From NCBI GenBank assembly GCA_036346255.1, contig CM070638.1:38130394-38194393 (forward strand): a DNA stretch of 64,000 bases. Reading direction: 5' to 3'. This document shows, one piece after another, positions 12,471 to 23,034 of the stretch. The translations under genes and the position numbers were made by a program. Position 1 is the stretch's first letter. Each line of letters opens with the position of its first letter. The DNA comes from Ampelocalamus luodianensis (lineage: Eukaryota > Streptophyta > Magnoliopsida > Poales > Poaceae). A model generated the notes under the pieces. The model had not been told where the DNA came from and searched no databases. It saw nothing but the letters and a program-made list of their open reading frames with translations.

Positions 12471-14840
12471 CGGGAGAGGGAATGGGGAGCCAGTGGCGGA
12501 GCGTGGGCCGACAGGACAACGACGGTTGGCATGGCGTCGGGGCGGCATGGGAATAGCGCTGTGGAGCGATGGGTTGGCGCCCTAAGCGACAGGAGTTGGT
12601 GGCTGGCCTCACTTCATCAACTCGAGGACATAGATGACGCGGAGAATAGTGGCCGAGGTTGGCGCCATCCTCGTGTGGCACCAATGTGGCAGTCGCGGCG
12701 AGAGAGAGAGGGAGGCAGTTGGCTGACACCGGGCTGGGCATGGCGTGCCACGGGAGTAGACGATAGTAGGTGGGCGGCACTGTGGTGATGGCATGGCAAC
12801 GAGATGTTGGTGATGCAGCAGTGGAGTGGCTCTAGTGGCGCGAGGATGGTGGGGGTGGTGCAGGCGGTGCCTGTGCGGCTTGGCATGCTGCCAGGAGAAA
12901 CAGGGGAGGAGGGAGAAAGCCAGAGGCTAGCGGGTGGGCTAGGAGCCTAGGAGGAAAAGGGGAAAAGGAAAGGAAAGAAAAGAGAGGAAAAGAGAAGAAA
13001 GAAAAGGAAAAAAAAGAAGAAGTTGGGTTAGGCCGGATGGTTTTCTGCACATACCGGAATTTAGGGTTTTGGCCTCCAAATATTTTATTGCTCGACGGCT
13101 AATTTCAGAATAAAATCCGAAAACTCGAATATCAACAAGATATTTTCAAAAAGTTTTAAAAATCCTATATTTTTAAACAATTGTGCTGAAAGTGAATTTT
13201 GGGGTGTTACAAGAAATAACATTGTTTATTATTTTTCATGTTATAGAAAAATAGATATGAAAATGTGAAGCAAGCTGTCTTGGAAATTTCTGATATAACC
13301 TTTGGGGTTAGAAACGAGACCTAAACGGCAAATTCAGGAGTTTTGCATAACTAGAATATTGTGGGTAATTTCGTGGGGTTTCTAGAAAATATATGTTTAT
13401 TATATTTGGAGTTCGGAGTTGAATATTATGGTTGTTTTACCACTGGAACAATGGGTAGTTCGTCTGATGGAGTTGAGTTAAGGGTGTCGGTTTTGTGTGT
13501 AGGTCGAGGGTGATTTACTTGATGTTTTGGTGTTGTTGTGGTATGTTTTTTTAGACTATTTTAATTTGCTTGTCAAGGGAGTGTTTCCTTAAGCACCGTG
13601 TCGCCATTGCGTCACCTGATTCCTAGAAGGTAAAAAGGCAAATGCATGGTAAAATGGTGAACAACGGGTGATTGCCGTTGTCTTATTGTTTCATTACCAT
13701 GTGATTTAACTATGCTTTCATTAAGATTATTTACTTGTGTTGGTAATATTGATGATTTAATGAGGTTGTGTTGATGATGCAATTACCATGGGGATGACAT
13801 GGTAATGTTAATAATGATTATTGAACTGCATCATTCACTTGCATAAGAGCCAGGACGGTGAGTACTATCATGATTATGGCTAGTCCGGTGTGCTCCATGT
13901 TAAAATCATACAGAGGTAGGGACCCCACCCTCAAGAAGGTGGGGGAAGTGTGTCATCGATGGGTGAATACTCTGCTATACTGATATCAGCTGAAAGTGTT
14001 GCATTATGACATTTGCATTCATGAGAAAGATATTGATGAGATTTGAGAACAAGAAGGATAAGAATAATGATGATGTTTTAAATATTTAATGAACCTGATT
14101 ATTTATTGTTGTCTCTTGTACTTGCTGAGTCGTGGACTCACCCTTGTTTTATTGTTGCTTCTATAGGTAATCGTTGATGGCGACATGCATGGGGATGGCA
14201 TAGCACACGGATTCTCACATGCATTTATCACATATTCCTTAATAGTTGCTTTATTTCTTCTAGAGACATGAGTATTACATTTGGAGTTTATTTATGAATG
14301 GACTGAGACATTTTGAAACTACTAGATGGAACTTGGTTTGGTTATAAATTAGCTTATTTCAGTTTGAGGTATTAAGTGCTTAGTTATGATCAGATTCTTA
14401 ATTAATTGCTTTATTCGTATTGGATTATTTATTGCTGTTTTGGTATCACTTGTGACCCATTGATGAGATTTTATTCCTGGTACTCTTGCTGCAATTTAGA
14501 TTGGTAGCTAGAATAATTTAGGTGACATTCTGGGCTTAATATTGGGTCGGGGTGTTACAAGAAGACGACAAAATCCTTACTCTGGTGAAAAGTGCAACAC
14601 ATGGTAAGAAGGGGTGGTGCAAAGTGAAAAGATTTGCTAAAAGTGGTACAAAGTGAAATCAAGGTAAAATTATATGATCCAAAGTGAAATTTACTCAAAA
14701 TTATATGTGTAGATTTGTCTTAAAAAGTACTATCATAGTATTATAATGTTATTAGGTTTTATAAATAAACTAGTGACCAAAGTTATGTTTTGAGAACCAT
14801 ATTGATGTCCAAAACGATATGCATTTGTGACTGAAGGGAG

Positions 14841-15949
14841 AATTGTGCATACATGGCCTATTTTTCTGTAAATTTTTGGTGGGCCACCTTTCAGCACATA
14901 TGATACTGATCATTGGCTCGCGTTTCATGTTTAGCCATTGCTGCCTCATCTTTCCATTCAGCAGCTCTCCTCTGCTTTGTGACAGCTTATCTCCATATAA
15001 TCTAGTGGGTTTGACTTCAGTAGTGCTCAACTTTTGTCAATGGAACATACAGATTGGCAAGACAAGAAGACTAGACTGCATCCGATGCCCTGTTAGACGC
15101 TTGTCTGCATCAATCACGGTCTGCTTTTCTTTGCTCCTCTGCTTTTTTTCGGCCCTGGTTTTCTGTCCATGTCCCTGTCCTAAATTGCAGTCTATCAACT
15201 TTATCTTCCACTCTGCCAACCTCGCCTTTTTGACGTGTCGAAGTTTATCGCAATCCCTCTGTGGTCTGTTTCATCACTTTCCAGGCGTGCCAAATCCTGG
15301 CGACAACAATGGATTACTGTTATCTTGGGCGTTTGGATAAATATAACGGTGATTCAAGTGGTACACAGCTCAGATGCCACGGCAACTTCAACTAGGGCAA
15401 TAGCGCCTAGCAGTTAGCTTGTGCACCTTAGACTGCAACCTGACCTCTTCCCTTGCCCACTATGATGGCCAACACATTTTTAGCATTTTCAATAAAAAGG
15501 TAGCATCCTTACCGTCTTAAAAGGGTATATTTTTCTCAGTCGCTGGCCTTTGGATAGCTCAACCGGCGTGGCACCTTGATTTTTTTTCCCGTTGTGTGGG
15601 TTATATGTGCGAATTTTCTGATGTGACTTTTCGATATTCAAATATGTGACATTTGAGTTGTGACCCTTAAGATGACATTACCAGCCAATTGCCCGCACTA
15701 AAAAAATTGAATGTTGTCACCGTAAGTATGCCCGTTGGCTCCTGTAATTTTACCATTTATTTATTTTATATCTTTCTTTGAATTGCAACAGTTTTCAAAT
15801 ATATATTTTGTACTGTATCATACAAGAAAAGGTCAATTTGATGTTGCTTTTAAAACCTCGCATGAATATGGAGTTGTCCATTCCCCTCAAGCATACTGCA
15901 CTTACTGGCATTTTATATGTCCAAAACATTCAAATAATATTGGTTGTGC
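14841..15949. other. Intergenic, nothing recognised
   Basis: There is a 165-codon open frame at 14843-15340 (+), but it has no recognisable domain and an unconvincing composition. Confidence 0.4.
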
Positions 15950-15957
15950 TTGGCTGG

Positions 15958-16553
15958 CTTTTTTTTTTAAATAATACTGTTTTAAAAGAAAATTACAAAA
16001 AATAGTCAAACAAAATTACAAAAGTAAGTTTCTATCGCCAATTGAAATGGTGACACTGGCTCCTATCACCATTCTAATTGGCGACAGGACCTTGTCACTA
16101 ATTGGAACAGTGGGGTAGGTTCCTGTCGCTATTTGAATTGACGACAGGATCTTGTCGCTTAACCGACAAGTTTCGAAATAATGTACGAAGTTGCAAAAAT
16201 ATTTACCTGCAAAATGACCGACCGAATTTGATACCCCATCTCTCTCTCTCTCTCTCTCTCTCTTCCGCTAGGAACTGGTAGGGTTTCGCTAAGTCTCTTC
16301 TCCCCCTCTCTCTTCTCACTTCTCTCTTTTTTCAAGAATTAAAATGATATTTACACCGAATTTTGGGTTTTAAATAACCAGTAACCCGCGGCTTCCTATC
16401 GCTATTTGAACTGGTGATAGGAAATTTTCGCCATTTACATAGCCAGTCAATAAGGTCTTTGTCGCCGATTGGCATGTATTTTTGTAAATTTTTTCGACTA
16501 TTTATTTTTATAATTTTTTAAAATAGTATGTTTTTTTTTTAAAAAACGCGTTT
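15958..16553. mobile_element. 596-bp MITE with AT-rich inverted termini and CCTGTCGC-type repeats
   Basis: It is flanked by the direct repeat TTGGCTGG (15950-15957 and 16554-16561), 8 bp perfect and 9 bp with one mismatch. The first and last ~70 bp are imperfect inverted repeats (TTTAAATAATACTGTTTTAAAA against TTTAAAAAATAGTATGTTTTAAAA-like sequence). Inside, the motif GGCGACAGG/CCTGTCGC and near-variants recur in both orientations, with a (CT)n run at about 16240-16262. It has no coding capacity. Duplication length suggests hAT or Mutator. Confidence 0.7.
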
Positions 16554-16730
16554 GGCTGGACACCTCTGATGACGCTACCAATGATTGGTCACGATCAAAT
16601 GCGGCTCACGATCAAAAGCATTGTCACAAATTAAACAAAGACCAAAGCTCGGGCTAGCTACAATTTGACTTGAAGAGAGGAGTCGAATTTGGTTTCCGAA
16701 ATTTGCTCAACGACATTGCCACCCAAACTT

Positions 16731-17485
16731 TGGCGGAAAAAAATAACAAGAGCCTTGCTCAAATATAAGTTCTTCGCTTGGTTGGCAGTACAAAAGAGGT
16801 GCTGGACAGCGGACAGGCTCCAGAGGAGAGGCCTGACCAACGATGCCGCCTGTAAGTAGTTCTCGCAAGCCGACGAGACAATTGATCACATCCTGACCGG
16901 ATGTGTCCGGGTCCAACACCTTTGGATGGCTGTGCTCCGAGCTTTTGGGATGTCAGGCCTTGCGCCGTCCTCTGATTGTTCCATTCTCCAATGGTGGCTG
17001 CCGGTTAGACAAAGACCGATCAAACATTTTCGTCGAAACCTAGACATCCTCATCATATTGGTTATCTGGACAGTTTGGAAAGAAAGGAAGCTCGAGTGTT
17101 CCAGGGAAATGCTACTGATTTGAGGGGAGTGGCAAAGAGAGTCATGGATGAACTGGCTAGTTGGCAAGTCCGGGGCAGATCCAGCGCAAAAAGTCAAGAT
17201 GTCACTCACTTTAAGTAGTTTGATCATTTACTATCGACACAAGAGAACACAAGAGATTTCTTTGGATTTTGCCGGTGAGCACTGGTGTCACATGACACTG
17301 TGAATTCACTTGGATCCGCCCCTGCCGTTTAGGTACCATTGCTTACATTTTTGTAAGCGTGGGAGCACCTTTAGTCCCAATGTTTTTCTTTTGCCTAGCT
17401 CATTGTATTCAACTCTCTTAATTTGTACTTTGTTTCTAATCTTAATACAAAGACACACAAAGCTTTTGTGTGTTCTATAAAAAAA
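16731..17485 (+). pseudogene. LINE 3' end with reverse-transcriptase zinc-binding region
   Basis: Translation from 16731 gives KYKFFAWLAVQKRCWTADRL, then a zf-RVT-like segment (DETIDHILTGC), WWLPVRQRPIKHFRRNLD and VIWTVWKER, the usual C-terminus of plant L1-type LINE polyproteins and their relatives. A stop at about 16857 and a frameshift near 17090 break it; the second frame ends at 17217. A 270-bp 3' UTR follows, ending in ACACAAAGC...TGTGTTCTATAAAAAAA at 17485. The 5' part of the element is missing, as is usual for LINE copies. Confidence 0.8.
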
Positions 17486-17789
17486 GACTCTTGCTAAATC
17501 CATAAGGCATGCCAAAGTTATATTTTCTCACCAACCGAAGGGAGGCCAGAAATGCTTTGATATGATCTCAGCTTGACAATTTGGAGCTCAAAACAAAACA
17601 AACCCCCCTAACCTCATCCCCACTTTGGAGCAATTTGGGATCTCCAGGTTGGTGTACATGTAGTTACAGTTCACACTGTGCCCACAGGCCGCCATGTCAT
17701 CTTGCCAATTTGAACCGTTTGATCTGTTGAGCAATTTTCTATTTCAGTGTAGCTGGTCTCTGCATGGTGTTAAATACATGATCTCATTT

Positions 17790-18078
17790 GAGAATCAAGT
17801 CTTTCTTGGGTGGCTAGTGGAGGTGGTTGTACCCCCAGACCTCAGCCCACCAGGGTTCAAACCCCAGGTTTGACCCTGCGTGTCTCATTTAGGGGATTAT
17901 TCTTTAAGTGGGAGGCGACGTGACCGTCGTAAGCGAAGCGCCGGTGGTGACTTCGCTATTTCTTCGTCAAGCTCCGCTCGTCCAGTTTTCCATAGGCGTC
18001 GTGTATGTGAGTACGTGCGTGTAGTGGTGTACGTATGTGTAGACGTCTATGTGTTGTACTGAGTGTTTCTAAAAAAAA
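17790..18078 (+). mobile_element. tRNA-derived SINE
   Basis: A 289-bp element with an internal RNA polymerase III promoter: box A-like TGGCTAGTGG (17811-17820) and box B GGTTCAAACCC (17854-17864). The 3' end reads TTGTACTGAGTGTTTCT followed by an A run. It is flanked by a 16-bp duplication ATACATGRTCTCATTT (17774-17789 and 18079-18094) with a single mismatch. Boundaries, promoter and A tail agree with insertion by LINE machinery. Confidence 0.9.
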
Positions 18079-18094
18079 ATACATGGTCTCATTT

Positions 18095-21057
18095 TCATTT
18101 CCATTGTACACTCTTCCTAAGTCCCATTCGACCATAATGCAGATAGTGCATTTTTGCAACTCCTATTGGAACTGGGCCACACATGTATTTATTCTTAGTT
18201 TACTCTGAACATCACCTAGCCAATCAAGCAGGTTTAATTCTGTTCAGTTTAATTACAAAATAAAATTTGCTAAATCAAATCATGAGCTATTTTTTAAAAC
18301 CAAGTGCACAAACTCTGTCATCCATCTCAAGGAGAAGAGAAATACGCTAGCCCCGAAGGGCTACACCAAAAACATTACAATAATTAACTTGTCTAGTTCC
18401 TAAAAAGAAATTAACTGGTCTAGGCATAATTGCTTTGAGATGGAAGAAATCCTCAAAACTAGACTGATTGTTAAACAAAATATAATTTTATTCTATTCTA
18501 ATGAAAACTCCCCAAATTATGTATTCTTACTTATCACATATCTGTAAGAAAATCATAATTATTTTGATTTTTATGTGAAGTACCAATCCTATTACAAATA
18601 AAATAATTAGCTCAAAACAAAACTACTGGGACTAAATTTAATTGGAAAATAACTTTTAGAGTCACAGTTGCTTCGAGTTTCAGGTCATTTTAAGAAGTAC
18701 ATCCCATAAATTTGACTTAGTTTAATTTCTTTTTAATTATGCTGGATATTTTGCGTAATTGTTACGCATTTTAGATCCAGCTCTATTTTATACGTGTTAT
18801 CTTCAATTATTGGGATATATTTTTGTATAATCTAGTAACAATTAATTAACGACCAAATCAAATTCCTAATTAATGGATTTGAATCTGATGCTGTAGCAAA
18901 GCAGCATCAAATTGCAGTATTGTAACCCCCTGCAGATGCTAGGTTAGTGTTGCATGCACCACATGAAGGATGTGCTTAGGCCCCCTTGGTATTAAATATT
19001 AAAAATTCTTCTCTTTTGTGTGGAATTTGTCATGCTAAGGCAGAGGCCAGGAAAGAGTAACAACATATAAAAATTCTAAGTCCACTGTTTTCCTCACTAA
19101 AAGGCAAGTTCTATCAAACAGAAACTCTGCCTTTGCCTTTAGTCTTGTCAAGTACTGCCTTTTCACTTTCTCCAACCCTCCCTCCCATGGAATGTTCTTT
19201 GTGGCAGTGGTGCATGCCAGGACATGGCATGTGAAACAATGACCCACAAGCAAGAAGAGGAACCAACAAATGATCAGCTGAAAGCCTCTAGAATTGGCAT
19301 GCTTGGTTTATGTCAATAGAATTCTCAATGATGTTGCTATCAACCCATGTGATCGATCCTTTCGCGAATAAGAATTCAAGCATGGTGGACCGAAGCAAGT
19401 GGTATCAAAATGTCGACATAGATACACAAATTAATTTCTTTGGTTCTCTAGGGCCCTAAAACTAATTAGTCCTTTATTTTCCTACATTTGGCTAGTGAAA
19501 ATGTACCTAAAGTTTGTACATAAAATTGTATAATAGTATGATTGTTGGAGAATATATGTGGGGTTGAGTTGTTTCAAATGACTAGGAATCATCCACACCA
19601 TCAATTTTATCTCCGATGAAATTATTCAACCTCCACTTTTCGCAATCCGATTCGTCGACGCATCCGGTGACACACTTTGTCCTACAAAGTGCATTGGAAC
19701 AACAACATCAACACCACCAATAATTAATAAAGTATACCATGAGCAGTTCAAAAGTCCCCATTAATTTCTTGTCGAGCGTGTGTGTGCCCGCGCTTGTGTG
19801 TGTCCATATATATATATATATAGAGTACATGCTCTATCTTGGTGCCTATATAGGATGGTCCTTTATGTGATTTTACTCCTCGATTAAAAAAAAAAAAGAT
19901 TTACTAAAATCTTCACGTGACTTTATTGCTTTGTTACAAAAAATATTTGTTACAACTTTCACATGACTTTACTACCATCTTAACCAACTAGTATAGACAA
20001 GTAGACAACTAACTAGCAAATAATTAGTTCCTTATTTTATTCATAAATGTTTCTTTTCTTGTTTTTGTAAATAACTTTTGATTAGAAGCTCTGATTCACG
20101 AACGGTTTTTACCGGTAGCTTGGTGACGACGAGGGTAACAGAATGATATAAACCTCGCAAGTAAAAACCTCTCTATGAATTCATTAAAAAAGATTTATTG
20201 AACTCTACTTGTAGTTTATTGGCACATCCAGCTATGTGTGTATGAAACAATCGTAAAAAAATATAAACACGATGATACGTGTGGTATTAAAATTGCTATC
20301 ACAATTACTTTCAACCTCGTCATAGCGCGCAATGGATACGTGACGTCCCGTGTGGGGGATCGTGGGTTAGTGAGCTATGGCCTATTCGGCGCTCCGTAAG
20401 GGCGGCTCGGTAGGCGTGCGGTGGGGATATATATACACACACACATCCGAGTATAAAACAAGCTAGTCTAACATTATCCCATCACCTAGGTAGCTAGGAC
20501 CATTAGAGGGTGAAAGATATATGTTTGAGAGGGGAATATATAGTATGACTTGCTTCTACTGGGACATTTAGTACCTCAAGTGTGGATTTAACTGTACTTC
20601 ACCTTTAATTGGTCCCAAACCCTACATTCCTCTCCAAAAGATAGCTCCTTGTTTTGATGTTGATGTATAGGAATCCATACTTGTACTAAAGAACTTGTTG
20701 TTTGAGTCAAACCTACTGCCCAAATGCCAATGGAAGAAGCCTTTGATGCATGAGGCACCTCATTCCAAAGGCATTTTATTCCCCCACCCAAGAGTTGACC
20801 TCCGAATACAATTTCTTGCACACCTTCTCTCTCTTACACACACTAATATTAGTGGTAGTGGGGGTTAGCTACTTAGCTTTCCTCTTGCTACTCCTTTTTC
20901 CCCAAGTCATAAGGCCAATAGTGGAGTTCTTGATGCAGAGGCTTCGAATTCTCTCAGGAATTTCTTGTGAAGATGACACTCACCTCACCTCACCATGGTC
21001 ATACACCACATGCATAGTCATGCACAAGAGGGAGTGTGCTATAACTCTCATGCACCA
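18095..21057. other. Intergenic region upstream of the ANTH gene
   Basis: AT-rich, without a supported gene. It contains a (TA)n run near 19807-19821. A 77-codon minus-strand frame (20588-20821) has fairly protein-like composition, but I cannot match it to a family. Confidence 0.4.
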
Positions 21058-21094
21058 TCTCTATCTCCTCTCCTCCCCCTCTCTCTATTACTCT
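21058..21094 (+). promoter_or_regulatory. Pyrimidine patch upstream of the ANTH gene
   Basis: Almost pure C/T over 36 bases, ending about 20 bases before the start codon. Plant core promoters and 5' leaders often carry such Y patches. The transcription start is not known. Confidence 0.35.
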
Positions 21095-21112
21095 CATGAG
21101 GGCATATAAGAC

Positions 21113-22294
21113 ATGAAGGTGTTCAAGGGCAAGATTTGGGCAACCCTAGGGTCACTCATGGACCATGCAGGCGCGGTCTCCACCAGGGCCTCCTCCGCGG
21201 CGGTCCCCGACCGGGTTCTCCTCGCCGACATCGAGGCGGCCATCGAGCGGTGCACTGACGGCGGAGGCGGTGGGGACGACGACCGCCACGTCCACGAGAT
21301 CCTCTTCCTCGTCTCCAACGCGCCGGGCGCGATCACCTTCCTCTCCCGCCGCATCACGGCGCGCCTCGAGGCCACGCGCTCCCCGGCCGCCGCGATCCGG
21401 CCGCTCCTCCTCGTCCACCGTCTCCTCCGCGCCGGCGACCGCTACTTCGAGCAGGACCTCCGCGGCCTCTGGGCCTCCCGCGACCTCCGAATCGACGCGC
21501 CCCGGTGCAGCTGCTCCCCGCTCACCACCGGCTCCGGCGTAGACTACGTCAGCGCCGGCGCCGCGGCCGCCACTGGCGCGTGCTCCTTCCTCCACGGCTA
21601 CACGGCCTACCTCGAGGAGCGCATGCAGTGGGTGATCAACCAAGCCGGCAACCTCGAGCCCACCCGGCCGCCACCCGATCCCGATGTCGACAACAAGGCT
21701 CACCCACACTCCTCCTTCGACGTCGCCTCTGCTGAGTCGCTCATCTTCAAGCTCGCCATGTGCCAGAGGCTGCTCGACCTCGCCATCCAGCTGCTGCCGG
21801 ACAACAACACGAGTGCCAGCGCCGCCGCACGGTCGGCCTTCGGCATTGTGCTCCGGGAGAGCTTTAAGGTCCACAACACCTTCAAAGAAGGCCTCGACGT
21901 GATGCTACGATCGAGAAGCGTCGGCCTCATCAAGTCTCTGCGAAATTCAGCTCATGAGATACTGAGGAAGGCGTGTGCTCAGACGCCGGAGCTCAAGGAG
22001 TTCTACCACAAGTGCAAGAAGAGCAATGCGAACAGAAGCCTGGAGTACCCTCTCGTCTGGGTCGTCACGCCGGCGCAGGCCACGGCAATGGAGCTCATGC
22101 CGGTCAGGGAAGAAGATGGCCGGAAAGAGCACGGTGGCGAGGCGGCACAGGCGAGTGAAGGCGGTGAACCTTTTGCGAGCAAGCTGGAGACGACGATCAG
22201 CACGGTCTGGGTTGAGTTCGACGACGATGATCAGCAGTCTGGCCGTGAGGCTACCGGCAACGATCACTCCTTGCAAGCCGTGCAGCCTAGCTAG
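21113..22294 (+). CDS. ANTH-domain clathrin-assembly protein (AP180/CALM type)
   Basis: Single exon, 393 residues. The start MKVFKGKIWATLGSLMDHA is the usual N-terminus of one plant ANTH subgroup, resembling Arabidopsis At1g33340 as I recall it. The ANTH domain covers about residues 30-300: HEILFLVSNAPGAITFLSRRI, LLLVHRLLRAG, FLHGYTAYLEERMQWVINQ and LRESFKVHNTFKEGLD are recognisable helices. Family role: binding PI(4,5)P2 at the plasma membrane and recruiting clathrin and adaptors for endocytosis. The C-terminal tail (about 320-393) is acidic and disordered and has no DPF or NPF motif, but it carries WVEFDDDD at 366-373, which fits the WVxF acidic motif that binds the AP-2 alpha appendage. 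The first half of the gene is very GC-rich, as is common in grass genes. No frame damage is seen. Neighbours are transposons, so context gives no added hint. Confidence 0.93.
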   Translation: MKVFKGKIWATLGSLMDHAGAVSTRASSAAVPDRVLLADIEAAIERCTDGGGGGDDDRHVHEILFLVSNAPGAITFLSRRITARLEATRSPAAAIRPLLLVHRLLRAGDRYFEQDLRGLWASRDLRIDAPRCSCSPLTTGSGVDYVSAGAAAATGACSFLHGYTAYLEERMQWVINQAGNLEPTRPPPDPDVDNKAHPHSSFDVASAESLIFKLAMCQRLLDLAIQLLPDNNTSASAAARSAFGIVLRESFKVHNTFKEGLDVMLRSRSVGLIKSLRNSAHEILRKACAQTPELKEFYHKCKKSNANRSLEYPLVWVVTPAQATAMELMPVREEDGRKEHGGEAAQASEGGEPFASKLETTISTVWVEFDDDDQQSGREATGNDHSLQAVQPS

Positions 22295-22777
22295 CTAGTA
22301 TGTAGGAGTTGTTTGCAACTTCCAAGTATATTAATTTTGAGTGCTTGGATTGGTCCCATCCTCTCTTCTCTTCTGGTGTGCAAGGTTAATTATTTTGGAG
22401 GACAAGAAGCCAATAGTTCTTCCTTGTTCTTCTTTTTTTTTTGGTCTTGTTGCTTCTTTTTTGTCGTCTTTTGTTTTCTCCTTATCCTTCCATGTAGCTT
22501 GTTTTGTTTTGCCCTCATGTTAAAATTACCGCCTGATCATATCCATATGTATCCCATTATTTTTACCATAGTTAAATGGTGTAACAAGAGCATGTTGTAC
22601 TTCAATCGATTAATCTTCAAGAATGGAAATAACTAATTTTTGGGGCATGAATTTGAATTAAGGTTTTTTTTTTTTACTTCTAAGCTCTCATTTAGTAGCA
22701 GTTTAATTAATTAATATGTTAACTCCTCCTAAAACTGATGGCGCTCAGAGGATCATTTAGATATTGTTCAGAATATA
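22295..22777 (+). other. 3' flank of the ANTH gene
   Basis: T-rich sequence with no coding potential; probably 3' UTR and terminator region. Confidence 0.4.
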
Positions 22778-23034
22778 CTCCTTTCAATCACAAAAGTAAG
22801 TCGTTTTAGGTTACGTGCAGTCAAATATTATAAACTTTGTCTATCAATATCTTTTTGAATATTTAGATTGAACACATAAAATTGATATATGTAGATTTGC
22901 CTCGAAAAGTACTTTAATAATAATAGGATGTTATTAGTTTTTGTAAATATATTAATATAGAAATGAGTGGTCAAAGATGTATTTTTGGGACTCTGTTGAT
23001 ATCCAAAACGACTTCCTTTTATGACCGGAGGGAG
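22778..23034. mobile_element. Intact Stowaway MITE
   Basis: It begins CTCCTTTCAATCACAAAAG and ends CTTTTATGACCGGAGGGAG as imperfect inverted repeats, with a TA duplication on each side (22776-22777, 23035-23036). It is a 257-bp non-autonomous Tc1/mariner derivative. Confidence 0.92.

Larger units (their letters stand above)
9185..13050 (-). other. LTR-derived sequence without open genes
   Basis: No protein homology is recognised. It includes short imperfect repeats around 9590-9720 (units with ACTTCAGACGAAGTAT), a long AT-rich stretch and a GC-rich stretch (about 11750-12950) typical of the transcribed part of large gypsy LTRs. Long open frames in the GC-rich part are low-complexity (Pro/Arg/Ser-rich) and are not supported as genes. 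Confidence 0.5.
2853..13211 (-). mobile_element. Ty3/gypsy LTR in minus orientation (LTR B), with further insertions
   Basis: It begins TGTCATACC, ends GGGGTGTTACA and is flanked by the 5-bp duplication AGAAA (2848-2852 and 13212-13216). Its first 500 bp follow the same order as the minus-strand LTR at 23093 (ACTAGTCCCATGATCA-like block, then a cac-rich stretch ending in ATATGCAAGGC). It has received at least the chromovirus at 4055-8966. The exact point where LTR B resumes right of about 9184 could not be found; the length from there to 13211 suggests another unrecognised insertion. Confidence 0.65.
2053..14559 (+). mobile_element. Solo LTR of a Ty3/gypsy-type element (LTR A), split by nested insertion
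   Basis: It begins TGTAATATC, ends GGGGTGTTACA and is flanked by the 5-bp duplication AGAAG (2048-2052 and 14560-14564). No internal domain of its own is seen, so it is a solo LTR. Net length without the nested LTR B is about 2.14 kb. Left part: 2053-2852, with a GC-rich stretch at 2150-2400. Right part: 13217-14559. Plus orientation is inferred from the likeness of its ends and downstream region to other grass gypsy LTRs. Confidence 0.75.
1661..14696. mobile_element. Mutator-type MITE, expanded by nested LTR insertions
   Basis: The termini are inverted repeats starting GAGTAAATTT, recognisably similar for at least 80 bp (shared block CACTTTTAGCAAATCTTTTCACTTTGCA). They are flanked by a perfect 9-bp direct repeat, AAAATTATA (1652-1660 and 14697-14705), the duplication length of the Mutator superfamily. 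Removing the LTR insertion at 2053-14559 leaves about 524 bp, so the element is a small non-autonomous copy. No transposase is present. The inner part (1800-2047) has no recognisable gene. Confidence 0.85.
1552..14840. mobile_element. Stowaway-type MITE split by a nested insertion
   Basis: The left part (about 1552-1660) and right part (14706-14840) together resemble the intact Stowaway at 22778-23034: the left part shares the GTGCA(A/G)TCAAA start region and the right part shares the region from TGTAGATTTG to GTCCAAAACGA and the GGGAG terminus. Net length is about 244 bp against 257 bp for the intact copy. The split lies exactly at the 9-bp target duplication of the Mutator-type element at 1661-14696. 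The outer ends are eroded, so the first base is approximate. Confidence 0.8.

Noticed and set aside
11700..12886. Long open frames on both strands in GC-rich DNA
   Set aside because: Low-complexity Pro/Ser/Arg-rich translations in an LTR; overlapping frames on both strands show that composition, not coding, keeps them open.
1661..14696. A giant 13-kb autonomous Mutator element
   Set aside because: The interior is made of LTRs with their own target duplications and contains no transposase. Net length is about 0.5 kb.
14843..15340. 165-codon membrane-like protein
   Set aside because: Cys/Leu/Ser-rich text from T-rich DNA next to a MITE end, without homology or support for a start.
17844..17870. 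tRNA gene
   Set aside because: The GGTTCAAACCC box belongs to a SINE with its own TSD and A tail; no cloverleaf with acceptor stem is present.
21152..21874. 240-codon minus-strand frame over the ANTH gene
   Set aside because: Shadow of the GC-rich ANTH coding sequence; the plus frame has clear domain homology.
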